From positions 186,001-250,000 of the forward strand of contig NZ_KB905814.1 of NCBI RefSeq assembly GCF_000381025.1: 64,000 bases of DNA, in the 5' to 3' direction. The notes under the pieces are model-generated. The model searched no databases, was not told the origin of the DNA, and saw only the letters and a list, made by a program, of their open reading frames with translations. Origin of the DNA: Streptomyces sulphureus DSM 40104. GTDB taxonomy: Bacteria > Actinomycetota > Actinomycetes > Streptomycetales > Streptomycetaceae. A program made the position numbers and the translations under genes. Of this stretch, positions 23,443-32,386 are shown in pieces (position 1 is the first letter of the stretch; every line of letters begins with the position of its first letter).

Positions 23443-26400
23443 ATGCCCGGATCACCTCCACGACGACCAGGGGACGGATGGGACCGCGCAGTGCGGGGCT
23501 ACGACCGCTACGAGGCTGACGACCAGCTCTCGCAGTTCGAGGCCGAGATGGATCGGCTGAAGAAGGAACGCGAGAAGGCCGTCGACCACGCCGACGACCT
23601 CGGCTACCAGGTCGAAGTGCTGCGTGCCAAGTTGCACGAGGCGCGCCGCACCCTTGCCACGCGCCCGGCGAGCTACGACAACCTCGCGCAGCAGGCGGAG
23701 CAGATGCTCCGCAACGCCCAGCTCCAGGCCGACCAGATGCGCGGGGACGCTGAGCGCGAACTCCGCGACGTACGCGCACAGAACCAGCGGGTGCGCCAGG
23801 AGCAGGCGGAGCAGCAGGCACGCCTCCAGTCCGAGCTGCACGCCGAGGCCGTACGCCGCCGTCAGCAACTCGACCAGGAGCTCGCCGAGCGCCGCACCAC
23901 CGTCGAGAACCACGTCAACGAGAACGTCGCCTGGGCCGAGCAGCTCCGCACCCGCACCGAGCAGCAGGCCCGGCGCCTCATGGAGGAGACCCGCACCGAG
24001 GCCGAACGCACCCTCGCGCAGGCGCGCGCGGAGGCGCAGCGCCTCGCCGACGAGTCGCGCAGCCGCGTCGGCGCCGAGTCCGAGGAGGCGCGCACCGAGG
24101 CGGACGCCATACTCCGCCGGGCACGCGCCGAGGCCGAGCGCCTGGTCAACGCGGCCTCCGCGCAGGCGCAGGAGGCCAGCGAACACGCGGAGCAGGTCCG
24201 CGCCACCAGCGCGCAGGAGGCCGAGACCGGCCGGCGGGAGGCCGCCGAGCTCCAGCGCGCCGCGGAGGAGCGGATGCGGAAGGCCGAGGAGGAGGCGCAG
24301 CAGCTCCGCGAGGAGGCCGAGCGCCTGCGCACCGAGGCCGAGGAGACGGCGGAGAAGCGCCTCGCGGACGCCGAGTCGGAGAACGAGCAGCGCACCCGCA
24401 CCGCGAAGGCCGAGGTCGCCCGCCTCGTCGGTGAGGGGACGAAGGAGGCCGAGGCGCTCAAGTCCGAGGCCGAGCAGCTCAAGGAAGAGGCGAAGGCCGA
24501 GGCGGAGCGGCTCGTCGCGGAGGCGAAGGAGCAGGCCCGCACGACGACGGCCGAGGAGTCGGCGAACCAGCTCGCCGAGGCGGCACGCACTGCGGACGAG
24601 GTCCTCACCAAGGCGGCCGAGGAGGCGAAGGCGACCACCAAGGCCGCGGCGGAAGAGGCCGAACGGCTCCGCAAGGAAGCCGAGGAGGAGGCCGACCGCC
24701 TCCGCTCCGAGGCACACGACACCGCGGAAGAGCTCAAGGGCTCGGCGCAGAACGACACCAAGGAGTACCGCGCCAAGACCGTCGCCCTCCAGGAGGAGGC
24801 GCGGATGCTGCGGAGCGAGGCCGAGCAACTGCGCACCAGGGCGGTCGAAGAGGGCGAGCGCATCCGCAGCGAGGCCCGCAGGGAGGCCGTCCAGCAGATC
24901 GAGGAGGCGGCGACCCGCGCCGAGGAGCTCCTCGCCAAGGCGAAGGCCGACGCGGAGGAGACGCGCACCGACGCGACGAGCGAGAGCGAACGCGTCCGCA
25001 CCGAGGCGATCGAGCGCGCCACCTCGCTCCGCAACCAGGCCGACGAGGCGCTGGAGCGGGCGCGGACCGAGTCGGAGGAGCTGCGCACCCAGGCCGAGCA
25101 GCAGGCCGAGGAGACCCGGGCCGAGGCGGACGACGCCGCGCGCCGCGTCCGCGAGGAGGCGGAGGAGGCGGCCTCGGAGCGCAGGGCGGAGATGGCCGCG
25201 GAGGCCGAGCGGCTGCGTGCCGAAGGAGAGCGCCAGGTCGCGGAGGCCGAAGAGGCGCTCGCCGATGCACGGGCCGAGGCCGAGCGGCTCCGTGAAGAGG
25301 CGAAGGGCGAGGCCGAACGGCTCCGCAGCGAGGCGGCCGAGCGCGCCCGCACCGTGCAGCAGCAGGCCGAGGAGGAGGCCGAACGGCTCCGCGAGGAGGC
25401 CGCGTCGGAGGCTTCGCAGAGCAGGGCCGAGGGCGAGGCGTACGCGGTGCAGCTACGTACCGAGGCCGAGGCGGAGGGCGAGCGCCTCCGCGCCGAGGCG
25501 CAGGAGACCGCGGACCGGGTGCGGGCCGAGGCGGACGCGGCGGCCGAGCGGCGCGGCACCGAGGCGGCCGAGGTCCTCGCCGCCGCCCGCGAGGAGGCGG
25601 CGAGGCTGCGCGCCGAGGCGGACGAACTCCTCGCCACCGCACGGGAGGAGGCGCACCAGGAGCGCACCTCGGCGCGGGAGCAGTCCGAGGAGCTGCTGGC
25701 GCAGGCCCGGACGCGGGTCGAGGAGGCGCAGGCCGAGGCGGAGCGCACGGTGGCGGACGCGGAGCGGCGCTCGGCCGAACTCGTCGCGGCGGCCGAGGAG
25801 ACGGCGCAGCAGGTCCGCGACTCCGTCGCCGGCCTCCACGAGGAGGCGGAGGCGCAGATCGCCGAGGCACGCGCCGCGGCGGAGGCCGAGGCCCGCACCC
25901 TGCGCTCCGAGGCCGAGCAGGCGGCCGAGACGCTGCGCAGGGAGGCGAACGAGGAGTCGGAGACGGCCAAGTCCCTCGCGGAGACGACGGTTTCGGAGGC
26001 GTCGGCCGAGTCCGACCGCCTCCGCGCCGAGGCGGAGCAGGCGCTCGACGACGCCCGCACGGAGGCATCGCGCAAGCGCAGCGAGGCGGCGGAGCAGGCG
26101 GACGAACTCGTCACCCGCGCGCAGGAGGAGGCACGCGCCGCACAGGCCGCCGCCGAGGAGCAGGCCGACTCGATGGTCACCGCGGCGCGTACGGAGGCCG
26201 AACGGCTCGTCGCCGAGGCGCGGACCGAGGGCCGCGAGGCCGTGGAGAAGGCCAGGTCCGACGCGAACACGATGCTGGAGGAGGCGCGGAACGACGCCAA
26301 CGCCATAAGGACCCGCGCCGAAGAGCTGCGCTCCCGGATCGAGGGCGAGGTCGAGGAGCTCCACGAGCGTGCGCGCCGGGAGTCGGCGGAGGCGATGCAG

Positions 26401-27096
26401 TCGGCGGGCGAGCGGTGCGACAAGCTCGTCAAGGCCGCGGAGGAGCAACTCTCCGAGGCGCGCGAGGAGTCGGAGCGTCTGGTGTCGGAGGCCGAGGCGG
26501 AGGCGGGCAAGGTGCGCATCGCCGCCGTGAAGAAGGCCGAGGGGCTCCTCAAGGAGGCCGAGCAGCGCAAGTCGGAGACGGTCCGCGAGGCGGAGAAGCT
26601 GAAGTCGGACACCGAACGCGAGGCGGAGCAGCTCAAGGCCGACGCGGAGGCGGAGGCGGAGCGGATCGTCGCGGCGGGGCAGAAGGACCTCGACGTACTG
26701 GAGCGCCGCCAGGAGGACATCAACGCCGAAATCAGCCGCGTTCAGGAGGTGTTGGACGCACTCGGCTCCTTCGAGGCGCCCGGCTCCGGCGGCTCGGCGG
26801 GCAAGGGCGACCCGGGCGGCAAGGGCGACTCGGGCGAGGCCGACGAGGGGCCCGCGGGCGGTTCGTCGAGCGGTCCGTCGAAGGGCCCGTCCGGCGGGTC
26901 GAACGGAAACGGGGGCAAGGGCTCGGGGAGCGGCGGGAGTTCGGGCTCCTCGGGTGGCGGTTCGAAGTCGGGCAACGGCTCGGGAGCGCGCGGTGACGGC
27001 AGGCCGGATCCACGTACCGGCACGGCAAAAGGCGGTGTGAAAGCGGGTGTTGGACCAGGCGCACCACGTTCGGGCGGCAAGGGTTCGAGGGGCTAG
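23443..27096 (+). CDS. scy: Scy, polarisome coiled-coil scaffold protein
   Basis: The product has up to 1217 residues. A short head with RGYDRYEADDQ resembles the FilP head and precedes about 1080 residues of near-continuous coiled coil, dominated by Ala, Glu and Arg in repeats like EAERLRxEA. This composition and the filP neighbour identify Scy, which in S. coelicolor organises the tip-growth complex with DivIVA and FilP. The last ~108 residues are a Gly/Ser/Lys low-complexity tail. The start is uncertain: ATG 23443 follows ggaggggg, while GTG 23491 (VRGYDR) matches the start I remember for the S. coelicolor protein. Large open frames on the other strand are artefacts of the repeats. Confidence 0.92.
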   Translation: MPGSPPRRPGDGWDRAVRGYDRYEADDQLSQFEAEMDRLKKEREKAVDHADDLGYQVEVLRAKLHEARRTLATRPASYDNLAQQAEQMLRNAQLQADQMRGDAERELRDVRAQNQRVRQEQAEQQARLQSELHAEAVRRRQQLDQELAERRTTVENHVNENVAWAEQLRTRTEQQARRLMEETRTEAERTLAQARAEAQRLADESRSRVGAESEEARTEADAILRRARAEAERLVNAASAQAQEASEHAEQVRATSAQEAETGRREAAELQRAAEERMRKAEEEAQQLREEAERLRTEAEETAEKRLADAESENEQRTRTAKAEVARLVGEGTKEAEALKSEAEQLKEEAKAEAERLVAEAKEQARTTTAEESANQLAEAARTADEVLTKAAEEAKATTKAAAEEAERLRKEAEEEADRLRSEAHDTAEELKGSAQNDTKEYRAKTVALQEEARMLRSEAEQLRTRAVEEGERIRSEARREAVQQIEEAATRAEELLAKAKADAEETRTDATSESERVRTEAIERATSLRNQADEALERARTESEELRTQAEQQAEETRAEADDAARRVREEAEEAASERRAEMAAEAERLRAEGERQVAEAEEALADARAEAERLREEAKGEAERLRSEAAERARTVQQQAEEEAERLREEAASEASQSRAEGEAYAVQLRTEAEAEGERLRAEAQETADRVRAEADAAAERRGTEAAEVLAAAREEAARLRAEADELLATAREEAHQERTSAREQSEELLAQARTRVEEAQAEAERTVADAERRSAELVAAAEETAQQVRDSVAGLHEEAEAQIAEARAAAEAEARTLRSEAEQAAETLRREANEESETAKSLAETTVSEASAESDRLRAEAEQALDDARTEASRKRSEAAEQADELVTRAQEEARAAQAAAEEQADSMVTAARTEAERLVAEARTEGREAVEKARSDANTMLEEARNDANAIRTRAEELRSRIEGEVEELHERARRESAEAMQSAGERCDKLVKAAEEQLSEAREESERLVSEAEAEAGKVRIAAVKKAEGLLKEAEQRKSETVREAEKLKSDTEREAEQLKADAEAEAERIVAAGQKDLDVLERRQEDINAEISRVQEVLDALGSFEAPGSGGSAGKGDPGGKGDSGEADEGPAGGSSSGPSKGPSGGSNGNGGKGSGSGGSSGSSGGGSKSGNGSGARGDGRPDPRTGTAKGGVKAGVGPGAPRSGGKGSRG

Positions 27097-27142
27097 CCAC
27101 TCGAACGAGCGCACATTTTCCAGATCAAACGGGCATCAGCTC

Positions 27143-27170
27143 GATGACACGCCGCTATGCCCCCTAGGAT
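27143..27170 (+). promoter_or_regulatory. Possible filP promoter
   Basis: The 124-base gap between scy and filP contains TAGGAT (27165-27170) with GATGAC 16 bases upstream, giving acceptable -10 and -35 hexamers. It would allow filP expression independent of scy. Confidence 0.35.
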
Positions 27171-27220
27171 TCACCTATCACTCCCCCGTCTGATAACCCG
27201 TCTGAATCGACAGGAACCCC

Positions 27221-28177
27221 ATGAGCGACACCTCATCCTCCCCCTTCGGCTTCGAGCTCGTGCGGCGTGGCTACGACCGCGGACAGGTTGACGACCGCAT
27301 CACCAAGCTCGTCGCCGACCGTGACAGCGCCCTCGCCCGCATCACCTCCCTTGAGAAGCGGATCGAGGAGCTCCACCTCGAAACCCAGAACGCCCAGCAG
27401 CAGGTCAACGACTCCGAGCCCTCGTACGCCGGCCTCGGCGCCCGCGTCGAGAAGATCCTGCGCCTCGCCGAGGAGGAGGCGAAGGACCTCCGCGAGGAGG
27501 CGCGCAGGGCGGCCGAACAGCACCGCGAGCTCGCCGAAGGCGCCGCCCAACAGGTGCGCAACGACGCCGAGTCGTACGCCGCCGACCGCAAGCAGAAGGC
27601 GGAAGAAGAGGGCGCCCAGATCGTCGAGAAGGCGCAGGGCGAGGCGAACCACCTGCGCACCGAGGCGGAGAAGGACGCGCAGTCCAAGCGCGAGGAGGCC
27701 GACTCCCTCTTCGAGGACACCCGCGCCAAGGCCGCCCAGGCCGCCGCCGACTTCGAGACCAACCTCGCCAAGCGTCGCGAGCAGTCCGAGCGCGACCTCG
27801 CCTCGCGTCAGGCGAAGGCGGAGAAGCGCCTCGCGGAGATCGAGCACCGGGCGGAGCAACTCCGCCTGGAGGCCGAGAAGTTGAAGTCGGACGCCGAGCG
27901 CCGCGCCCGTCAGACCGTCGAGACGGCGCAGCGCCAGGCCGAGGACATCGTCACCGACGCCAAGGCGAAGGCGGACCGCGTCCGCAGCGAGTCGGAGCGC
28001 GAGCTGGCCGCCCTCACCAACCGCAGGGACAGCATCAACGCCCAGCTCACCAACGTCCGCGAGATGCTGGCGACGCTCACGGGCGCCGCGGTCGCCGCGG
28101 CCGGCCAGCCCGGCGCCGAGGAAGGCGCGGAGGAGGACGAGCAGCAGGCGGGCGTCCCGGCGCAGCAGTCCCGCTGA
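27221..28177 (+). CDS. filP: FilP, filament-forming coiled-coil protein
   Basis: The product has 318 residues. The head (FGFELVRRGYDRGQVDDRI) resembles the DivIVA and Scy heads. A long coiled coil spans about residues 25-285 with a break near 63 (NDSEPSYAGLG), and a short Pro/Gln/Glu-rich tail follows. In S. coelicolor, FilP assembles into an intermediate-filament-like network behind hyphal tips, interacting with DivIVA and Scy. The ATG at 27221 follows acaggaa. Gene order scy-filP is conserved in Streptomyces as far as I recall. Confidence 0.93.
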   Translation: MSDTSSSPFGFELVRRGYDRGQVDDRITKLVADRDSALARITSLEKRIEELHLETQNAQQQVNDSEPSYAGLGARVEKILRLAEEEAKDLREEARRAAEQHRELAEGAAQQVRNDAESYAADRKQKAEEEGAQIVEKAQGEANHLRTEAEKDAQSKREEADSLFEDTRAKAAQAAADFETNLAKRREQSERDLASRQAKAEKRLAEIEHRAEQLRLEAEKLKSDAERRARQTVETAQRQAEDIVTDAKAKADRVRSESERELAALTNRRDSINAQLTNVREMLATLTGAAVAAAGQPGAEEGAEEDEQQAGVPAQQSR

Positions 28178-28227
28178 CCGCCGCGCGGCTCCGCCGAGCA
28201 TCGAGCGCCGTCCCCCCCACGTACGGC

Positions 28228-28271
28228 CCCGCCCCTGCGCGGCCCGGTCCACCCGGGCCCGCAGGGGCGGG
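28228..28271 (+). terminator. Terminator of filP
   Basis: The 12-base arms (28228-28239 and 28260-28271) pair perfectly, and an inner ggcccgg/ccgggcc stem extends them after a one-base bulge. It is 50 bases beyond the filP stop. Confidence 0.8.
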
Positions 28272-28368
28272 CGCGTGTCCGCGCCCTGCGGGGACCCGCT
28301 CGGGCGGCGTCCTCCGTACGCAGAGCGCCGAGTCGCGGCCGGCCGCGGCCCGACGTAGCGTCGCCCAC

Positions 28369-29352
28369 ATGATCGAGCTGCTGGGGCTCACCAAGCACTA
28401 CGGCGAGAAGAAGGCCGTCGAAGACCTCACGTTCACCGTCCGCCCTGGGAAGGTCACCGGCTTCCTCGGGCCGAACGGCGCGGGCAAGTCCACGACGATG
28501 CGGATGATGCTCGGCCTCGACAAGCCGACGGCGGGCGACGTCCGCATCGACGGCATGCACTACCGCGACCTGAAGGAACCGCTCAGCTACATCGGGGCGC
28601 TCCTGGAGGCGAAGTCGCTCCACCCCGGGCGTACCGCGTACCACCACCTGCTCTGCCTGGCGCAGTCGAACGGGCTGCCCGAGCGGCGGATCGACGAGGC
28701 ACTGGAGATGGTGGGTCTCTCCGCGGTGGCGCGCAAGCGACCGCGGTCCTTCTCTCTCGGCATGGGCCAGCGGCTCGGGATCGCCGCCGCCATGCTCGGC
28801 GACCCCCGCATCCTGATGTTCGACGAGCCGGTCAACGGGCTCGACCCGGAGGGCATCCGGTGGATCAGGAACCTGATGAAGCACCTGGCCGACGAGGGGC
28901 GCACCGTCTTCGTCTCCAGCCACCTGATGAGCGAAATGGCCCTCACCGCCGACCACCTGGTGGTGATCGGCCGCGGAAGGCTGATGGCCGACACCGAGAT
29001 GTCGGACTTCATCAGCAGCAACTCCCGTACGTACGTGCGCATTCGCACCCCGGAGCCCGAGCGCATGCGTGATCTGCTCACCTCGAACGGGCTGACGTAC
29101 GTCGCGGCGGAGGACGGTTCGCTGGAAGTCGAGGGCGACGAGACGGCGCGGATCGGCGACCTCGCCGCGCAGTGGCGCCTCCCCCTGCACGAACTCAGCC
29201 CGCAGCGCGCCTCCTTGGAGGACGCCTTCATGCGGCTCACCGCCGAGACCGTCGAGTACCACGCACACTCGGGCGACCAGCCGGAGACCGAGCAGGAGCC
29301 CGCCGAGCGCTGGGGGCGCGGCTTCCCCGGTCGCGGCGGCGAGGGGAGCTGA
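28369..29352 (+). CDS. ABC transporter ATP-binding protein
   Basis: The product has 327 residues. Walker A is GPNGAGKST (residues 34-42), the signature region is SFSLGMGQR, Walker B is ILMFDEP and the switch His is in VSSH. The C-terminal ~90 residues after the ATPase core form the accessory domain common in drug or antibiotic ABC-2 exporters, with a charged Glu/Pro/Arg tail. The ATG at 28369 was taken as start. The permease begins two bases after its stop, so they form an operon and together an exporter of unknown substrate. Confidence 0.9.
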   Translation: MIELLGLTKHYGEKKAVEDLTFTVRPGKVTGFLGPNGAGKSTTMRMMLGLDKPTAGDVRIDGMHYRDLKEPLSYIGALLEAKSLHPGRTAYHHLLCLAQSNGLPERRIDEALEMVGLSAVARKRPRSFSLGMGQRLGIAAAMLGDPRILMFDEPVNGLDPEGIRWIRNLMKHLADEGRTVFVSSHLMSEMALTADHLVVIGRGRLMADTEMSDFISSNSRTYVRIRTPEPERMRDLLTSNGLTYVAAEDGSLEVEGDETARIGDLAAQWRLPLHELSPQRASLEDAFMRLTAETVEYHAHSGDQPETEQEPAERWGRGFPGRGGEGS

Positions 29353-29354
29353 CG

Positions 29355-30125
29355 ATGCGCCATGCGACGAGGGTCCTCCGCTCGGAGTGGACCAAGCTGC
29401 GGTCGGTCCGCGCCACTCGCTGGACGCTGATCGCCGCGGTACTGATCACCGCCGGGCTCTCCGCGCTGATCTGCGTCTTCACCAGGGCCGACTTCGACAA
29501 CATGTCCCGGCGGTCGCAGGCGACGTTCGACGCCACGTATGTGAGCTTCACCGGCATGGGCATCGGGCAGCTCGCGATGATGGCCTTCGGGGTGCTGGTC
29601 GTCTCGGCGGAGTACAGCACGGGCATGATCCGCAGCTCGCTCTCGGCCGTGCCGCAGCGCGGGCTCTTCCTCGTCTGCAAGGTGGCGGTGGCGACGGGGC
29701 TCGTTTTCGTCGTCGGACAGATCACCGGCTTCGGCACCTTCTATCTCGGCCAGTGGCTGCTCGGGTCGCACAGCGTCGGTATCACCGAGCCCGGTGTGCT
29801 GCGTGCCGTGGTCGGCGCCGGTCTCTACATGACGCTCATCGGGCTCTTCGCGATGGGCTTGACGTTCGTGCTGCGCAGCCCCGTCGTCTCGTTCATCGTG
29901 CTGATGCCCTTCTTCTTCATCGTCTCCGGCATCCTCAGCTCGGTGGGCGCGACGCAGAAGATCGCGCACTACCTCCCCGACCAGGCGGGCACGACGATCA
30001 TGGCCGTCGTGCCGCAGACGCTCGACCGCCCCTACGGGCCCTGGGGCGGCTTGCTGATCATGGTGGGGTGGACGGCCGCCGCGCTCGTCGCCGGCTACTT
30101 CGTGCTCCGCGAGCGGGACGCCTGA
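29355..30125 (+). CDS. ABC-2 type transporter permease
   Basis: The product has 256 residues with about six membrane segments. The N-terminal SEWTKLRSVRATRWTL motif is typical of the permeases of Streptomyces exporters, and the EYSTGMIRSSL segment after TM2 is a family hallmark. The ATG at 29355 is two bases from the ATPase stop. Its partner is the ATPase at 28369; a second, truncated permease-like frame follows at 30190. Confidence 0.88.
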   Translation: MRHATRVLRSEWTKLRSVRATRWTLIAAVLITAGLSALICVFTRADFDNMSRRSQATFDATYVSFTGMGIGQLAMMAFGVLVVSAEYSTGMIRSSLSAVPQRGLFLVCKVAVATGLVFVVGQITGFGTFYLGQWLLGSHSVGITEPGVLRAVVGAGLYMTLIGLFAMGLTFVLRSPVVSFIVLMPFFFIVSGILSSVGATQKIAHYLPDQAGTTIMAVVPQTLDRPYGPWGGLLIMVGWTAAALVAGYFVLRERDA

Positions 30126-30189
30126 CTGTGCGCCTCCTCGGCGGTGGCGGGGGCAGCGGCCGTCGACGCCTCGCTTCCGCGAAGGTTCG

Positions 30190-30564
30190 GTGAGCGGTGC
30201 CGACGCCACGCCGGGGAGCGAGTGGCTCGGCGCGACGGTCGGTGCGGGTCCCTGCGTCGCGCTGCTCGGCCTGCTCGCGCTGGGCGTCGGCGCACTGCTG
30301 CGGCGCTCGGCCGGCGCCGTCGCGACGATGCTGGGCGCCGTCCTGCTGCCCATGGTCGTCTCGGTCTTCATGAGCACGGAGGCGTTGCAACCGGTCCGCG
30401 AGAAGCTCATCGAGTACGCGCCGCTCAACGGCCTCACCTCGCTCAACCGCATCCCCACGGACGGGAGCGACGGCACCGGCCGGCCTCAACTCGGCCTGCT
30501 CGCCGTGGTCACCTGCGCCGTGCTCGCGGGCGCTCACGCACTGCTGATGAAGCGCGACGCCTGA
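30190..30564 (+). pseudogene. Truncated ABC-2 permease remnant (C-terminal half)
   Basis: The frame encodes 124 residues from GTG 30190. It looks like the C-terminal half of an ABC-2 permease: GPCVALLGLLALGVGALLRRSAG, then ATMLGAVLLPMVVSVF, and a final segment ending HALLMKRDA, as in the intact permease upstream (VLRERDA). The N-terminal SEWTKL half and first membrane segments are missing. The 64 bases between the two genes contain no remaining membrane sequence in this frame. I infer a deletion remnant of a second permease, although a functional short protein cannot be excluded. Confidence 0.6.
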
Positions 30565-30576
30565 GCGGAACCGGGG

Positions 30577-30900
30577 TCACATCCAGCGCTGCGCCCCGCC
30601 CGGTCTGCGCATCCGGGCGCTGCGGCGCTCGCGTGCGCCCCAGCAGGCGCCGTGCCAGTGGCGCCTGTCGTCGACGCTGCCCTCCCGCTGCCAGGCGACG
30701 ACGTGCGGGACGCCCGGCGGGATCTCCTGATCGCATCCGGGGCAGCGGTAGTGCTTCGCCGCTGCGCCTCCGCTTATCCGCCGGACGACCCACTCCTCGC
30801 CGCGCCATTCCTCGGTGTGCTCCAGGCCGTATCTGTCCTGCTCCTCCCGCGCCGAGCTGGCCTTGGGCGCGCCTCGGGGGCGGTTGCGTCGCGGGGACAC
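30577..30900 (-). CDS. Small treble-clef zinc-finger protein (ATP/GTP-binding annotation in other Streptomyces)
   Basis: The product has 107 residues from GTG 30900 (VSPRRNRPRG). After a basic, disordered N-terminus comes WRGEEWVVRRISG, then HYRCPGCDQEIPPGVPHVVAW and HWHGACW. The CxxC plus HxxxC/His pattern suggests a zinc-binding HNH-like treble clef. Homologues in other Streptomyces are often labelled ATP/GTP-binding protein, but no P-loop is visible here. It ends 12 bases from the convergent permease remnant. The role is unknown; nucleic-acid binding is plausible from the fold and charge. Confidence 0.75.
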   Translation of the reverse strand: MSPRRNRPRGAPKASSAREEQDRYGLEHTEEWRGEEWVVRRISGGAAAKHYRCPGCDQEIPPGVPHVVAWQREGSVDDRRHWHGACWGARERRSARMRRPGGAQRWM

Positions 30901-31202
30901 GGCGGGCACCTCGTTGTGGGTCGCGGGCGGTCGGTCGGCGCGCGCCCTGCCGTCGCACCGCTCGGCGAGGAGGGGCGGGCGCTGGGGCCGCACCGGGCGG
31001 CCGGCCCGTCCACCAGGTTACGCACCCATATACCGGAAGCGCCTACTCCGCCTGTGCGGAGCGTCCCGTGGAGGCAAGCACCCAGCGGCGGTGTTCTTCC
31101 GAAAAGCTGAGCAGTGCGCGTGCCTTTGGCACGTGTCAGGCGTTAGTGCCTGGAGGGGATGGACTTCGCAGAGAGTCCTGGAGACCAAGGAGGTGGCAGC
31201 AC
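30901..31202. other. Intergenic region upstream of the LLM oxidoreductase
   Basis: The 302 bases between divergent genes contain no gene. A small hairpin CGTGCC-TTT-GGCACG lies at 31119-31133 and a strong ribosome site (aaggagg, 31188-31194) precedes the LLM start. No clear -10/-35 pair was seen. Confidence 0.5.
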
Positions 31203-32228
31203 ATGCGAGTTGGGGCGTTCGTGCTGGGCGCGCAGTTCCCCGGGCAGCGGCAGGAGGAGGCGCTGGCCGGAGCGGTGCGGGCAGCCGAAGTCGCGGAGGA
31301 GGCGGGGCTCGACGACGTCTGGTTGGCGGAGCACCACTTCGTGCCGTACGGGGTCTGCCCCTCGGCAGTGACCCTCGCCGCGCTGCTGCTCGGGCGCACC
31401 AGGCGCATCGGCGTCGGCACGGCGGTCTCCGTGCTCCCCAACACGCACCCCGTCGCACTCGGCGAGCAAACGGCCCTCCTCCACCTGACCTCGGGCGGAC
31501 GGTTCACGCTCGGCGTCGGGCGCGGCGGCCCCTGGGTCGACCTGGAGGTCTTCGGCGGCGGACTCCCCGCGTACGAACGGGATTTCCCCGAGGCACTCGA
31601 CGTCCTCCTGCGCTGGCTGCGCCGACCGACCGTGGAGGGCACGGGGCCGCGCTACCGCTTCCGTGAGGTCCCCGTCGTGCCGCGTGCTCCCGACCAAGGG
31701 GACGACGCCAGGGTCGTGGTCGCCTGCACCTCACCGGGCACGGTGCGGACGGCCGCACAGCAGGCGCTGCCGATGCTGCTCGGTATGCACTGCGACGACG
31801 AGGAGAAGGCGGAGATGACCGCGCTCTGGCGCCGCGAGGCGACGGCCGCCGGGCACCCGCGCGAGCGCGTGGAGTTGGCCGAATCCCGCCACGTCTCGGC
31901 GGGCGTCGCGCAGGTCGGTGACTCCGTCGAGGAGGCGACCGACACACTCGCCCGGGCCCTCCCCGGGTGGCTGCGCGAAGGTCTGGGCGCGCACCGCACC
32001 GTCGACGGCCGCGCACGCCCGATGCGCGATCCCCTCGGCTACACGGAGCACCTCTGCGGAATCCACGCCGTGGGCACACCGAAACACTGCGCCGAGCGCC
32101 TGGCGACGACGGCCGAGCGCACGGGCATCAGGCGGTTCGCGCTGCTCGTCGAGGGCGCGGGCGACCCCGCGCTGACCGAGGCGAACGTCGAGCGCCTCGG
32201 CTGCGAGGTGCTGCCGCTCCTGCGGTAG
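31203..32228 (+). CDS. LLM-class flavin-dependent oxidoreductase
   Basis: The product has 341 residues with a bacterial-luciferase-like barrel. Visible are EEAGLDDVWLAEHHFVPYG, IGVGTAVSVLPNTHPVALGEQ and the LHLTSGGRFTLGVGRGGP core. Residue pattern EHHF with PNTHP suggests an FMN- or F420-dependent monooxygenase or oxidoreductase; the substrate is unknown. ATG 31203 was chosen because aaggagg lies eight bases upstream; the open frame extending far upstream overlaps the exporter genes and is non-coding. Confidence 0.88.
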   Translation: MRVGAFVLGAQFPGQRQEEALAGAVRAAEVAEEAGLDDVWLAEHHFVPYGVCPSAVTLAALLLGRTRRIGVGTAVSVLPNTHPVALGEQTALLHLTSGGRFTLGVGRGGPWVDLEVFGGGLPAYERDFPEALDVLLRWLRRPTVEGTGPRYRFREVPVVPRAPDQGDDARVVVACTSPGTVRTAAQQALPMLLGMHCDDEEKAEMTALWRREATAAGHPRERVELAESRHVSAGVAQVGDSVEEATDTLARALPGWLREGLGAHRTVDGRARPMRDPLGYTEHLCGIHAVGTPKHCAERLATTAERTGIRRFALLVEGAGDPALTEANVERLGCEVLPLLR

Positions 32229-32292
32229 GGGAACGCACCCTGACGGTACGGGCGTTGGGCCCGCGACCGCCGGAACGGCAGCCGGACCAGGA

Positions 32293-32314
32293 GGTTCCCG
32301 CCCCGCGGGGAACC
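32293..32314. terminator. Terminator between the LLM oxidoreductase and SCO5389-like genes
   Basis: The arms ggttccc and gggaacc pair around gccccgcg, and lie between convergent genes ending at 32228 and 32387. Confidence 0.55.
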
Positions 32315-32386
32315 ACTCCCGACCCTGTCCGACCGCGTCCGCCGGCACGGAGCCGGGGGGCGCGGCCGGATCATCCTGGCGGACGC

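Noticed and set aside
23900..26700. Regularly spaced short DNA repeats reminiscent of a CRISPR array or minisatellite
   Set aside because: The repeats are in frame, degenerate and encode the Scy coiled-coil heptads. There are no constant repeats with unique spacers.
23862..26723. A 953-residue Ser/Arg-rich open frame on the minus strand opposite scy, and several other long frames there
   Set aside because: They arise because repeated GAG-GCG-rich codons of the coiled coil lack stops in every frame. Composition is extreme and no domain is visible.
30144..31202. N-terminal extension of the LLM oxidoreductase by more than 350 codons
   Set aside because: The extension overlaps the permease remnant and the zinc-finger gene, and the aaggagg site marks ATG 31203 as the start.
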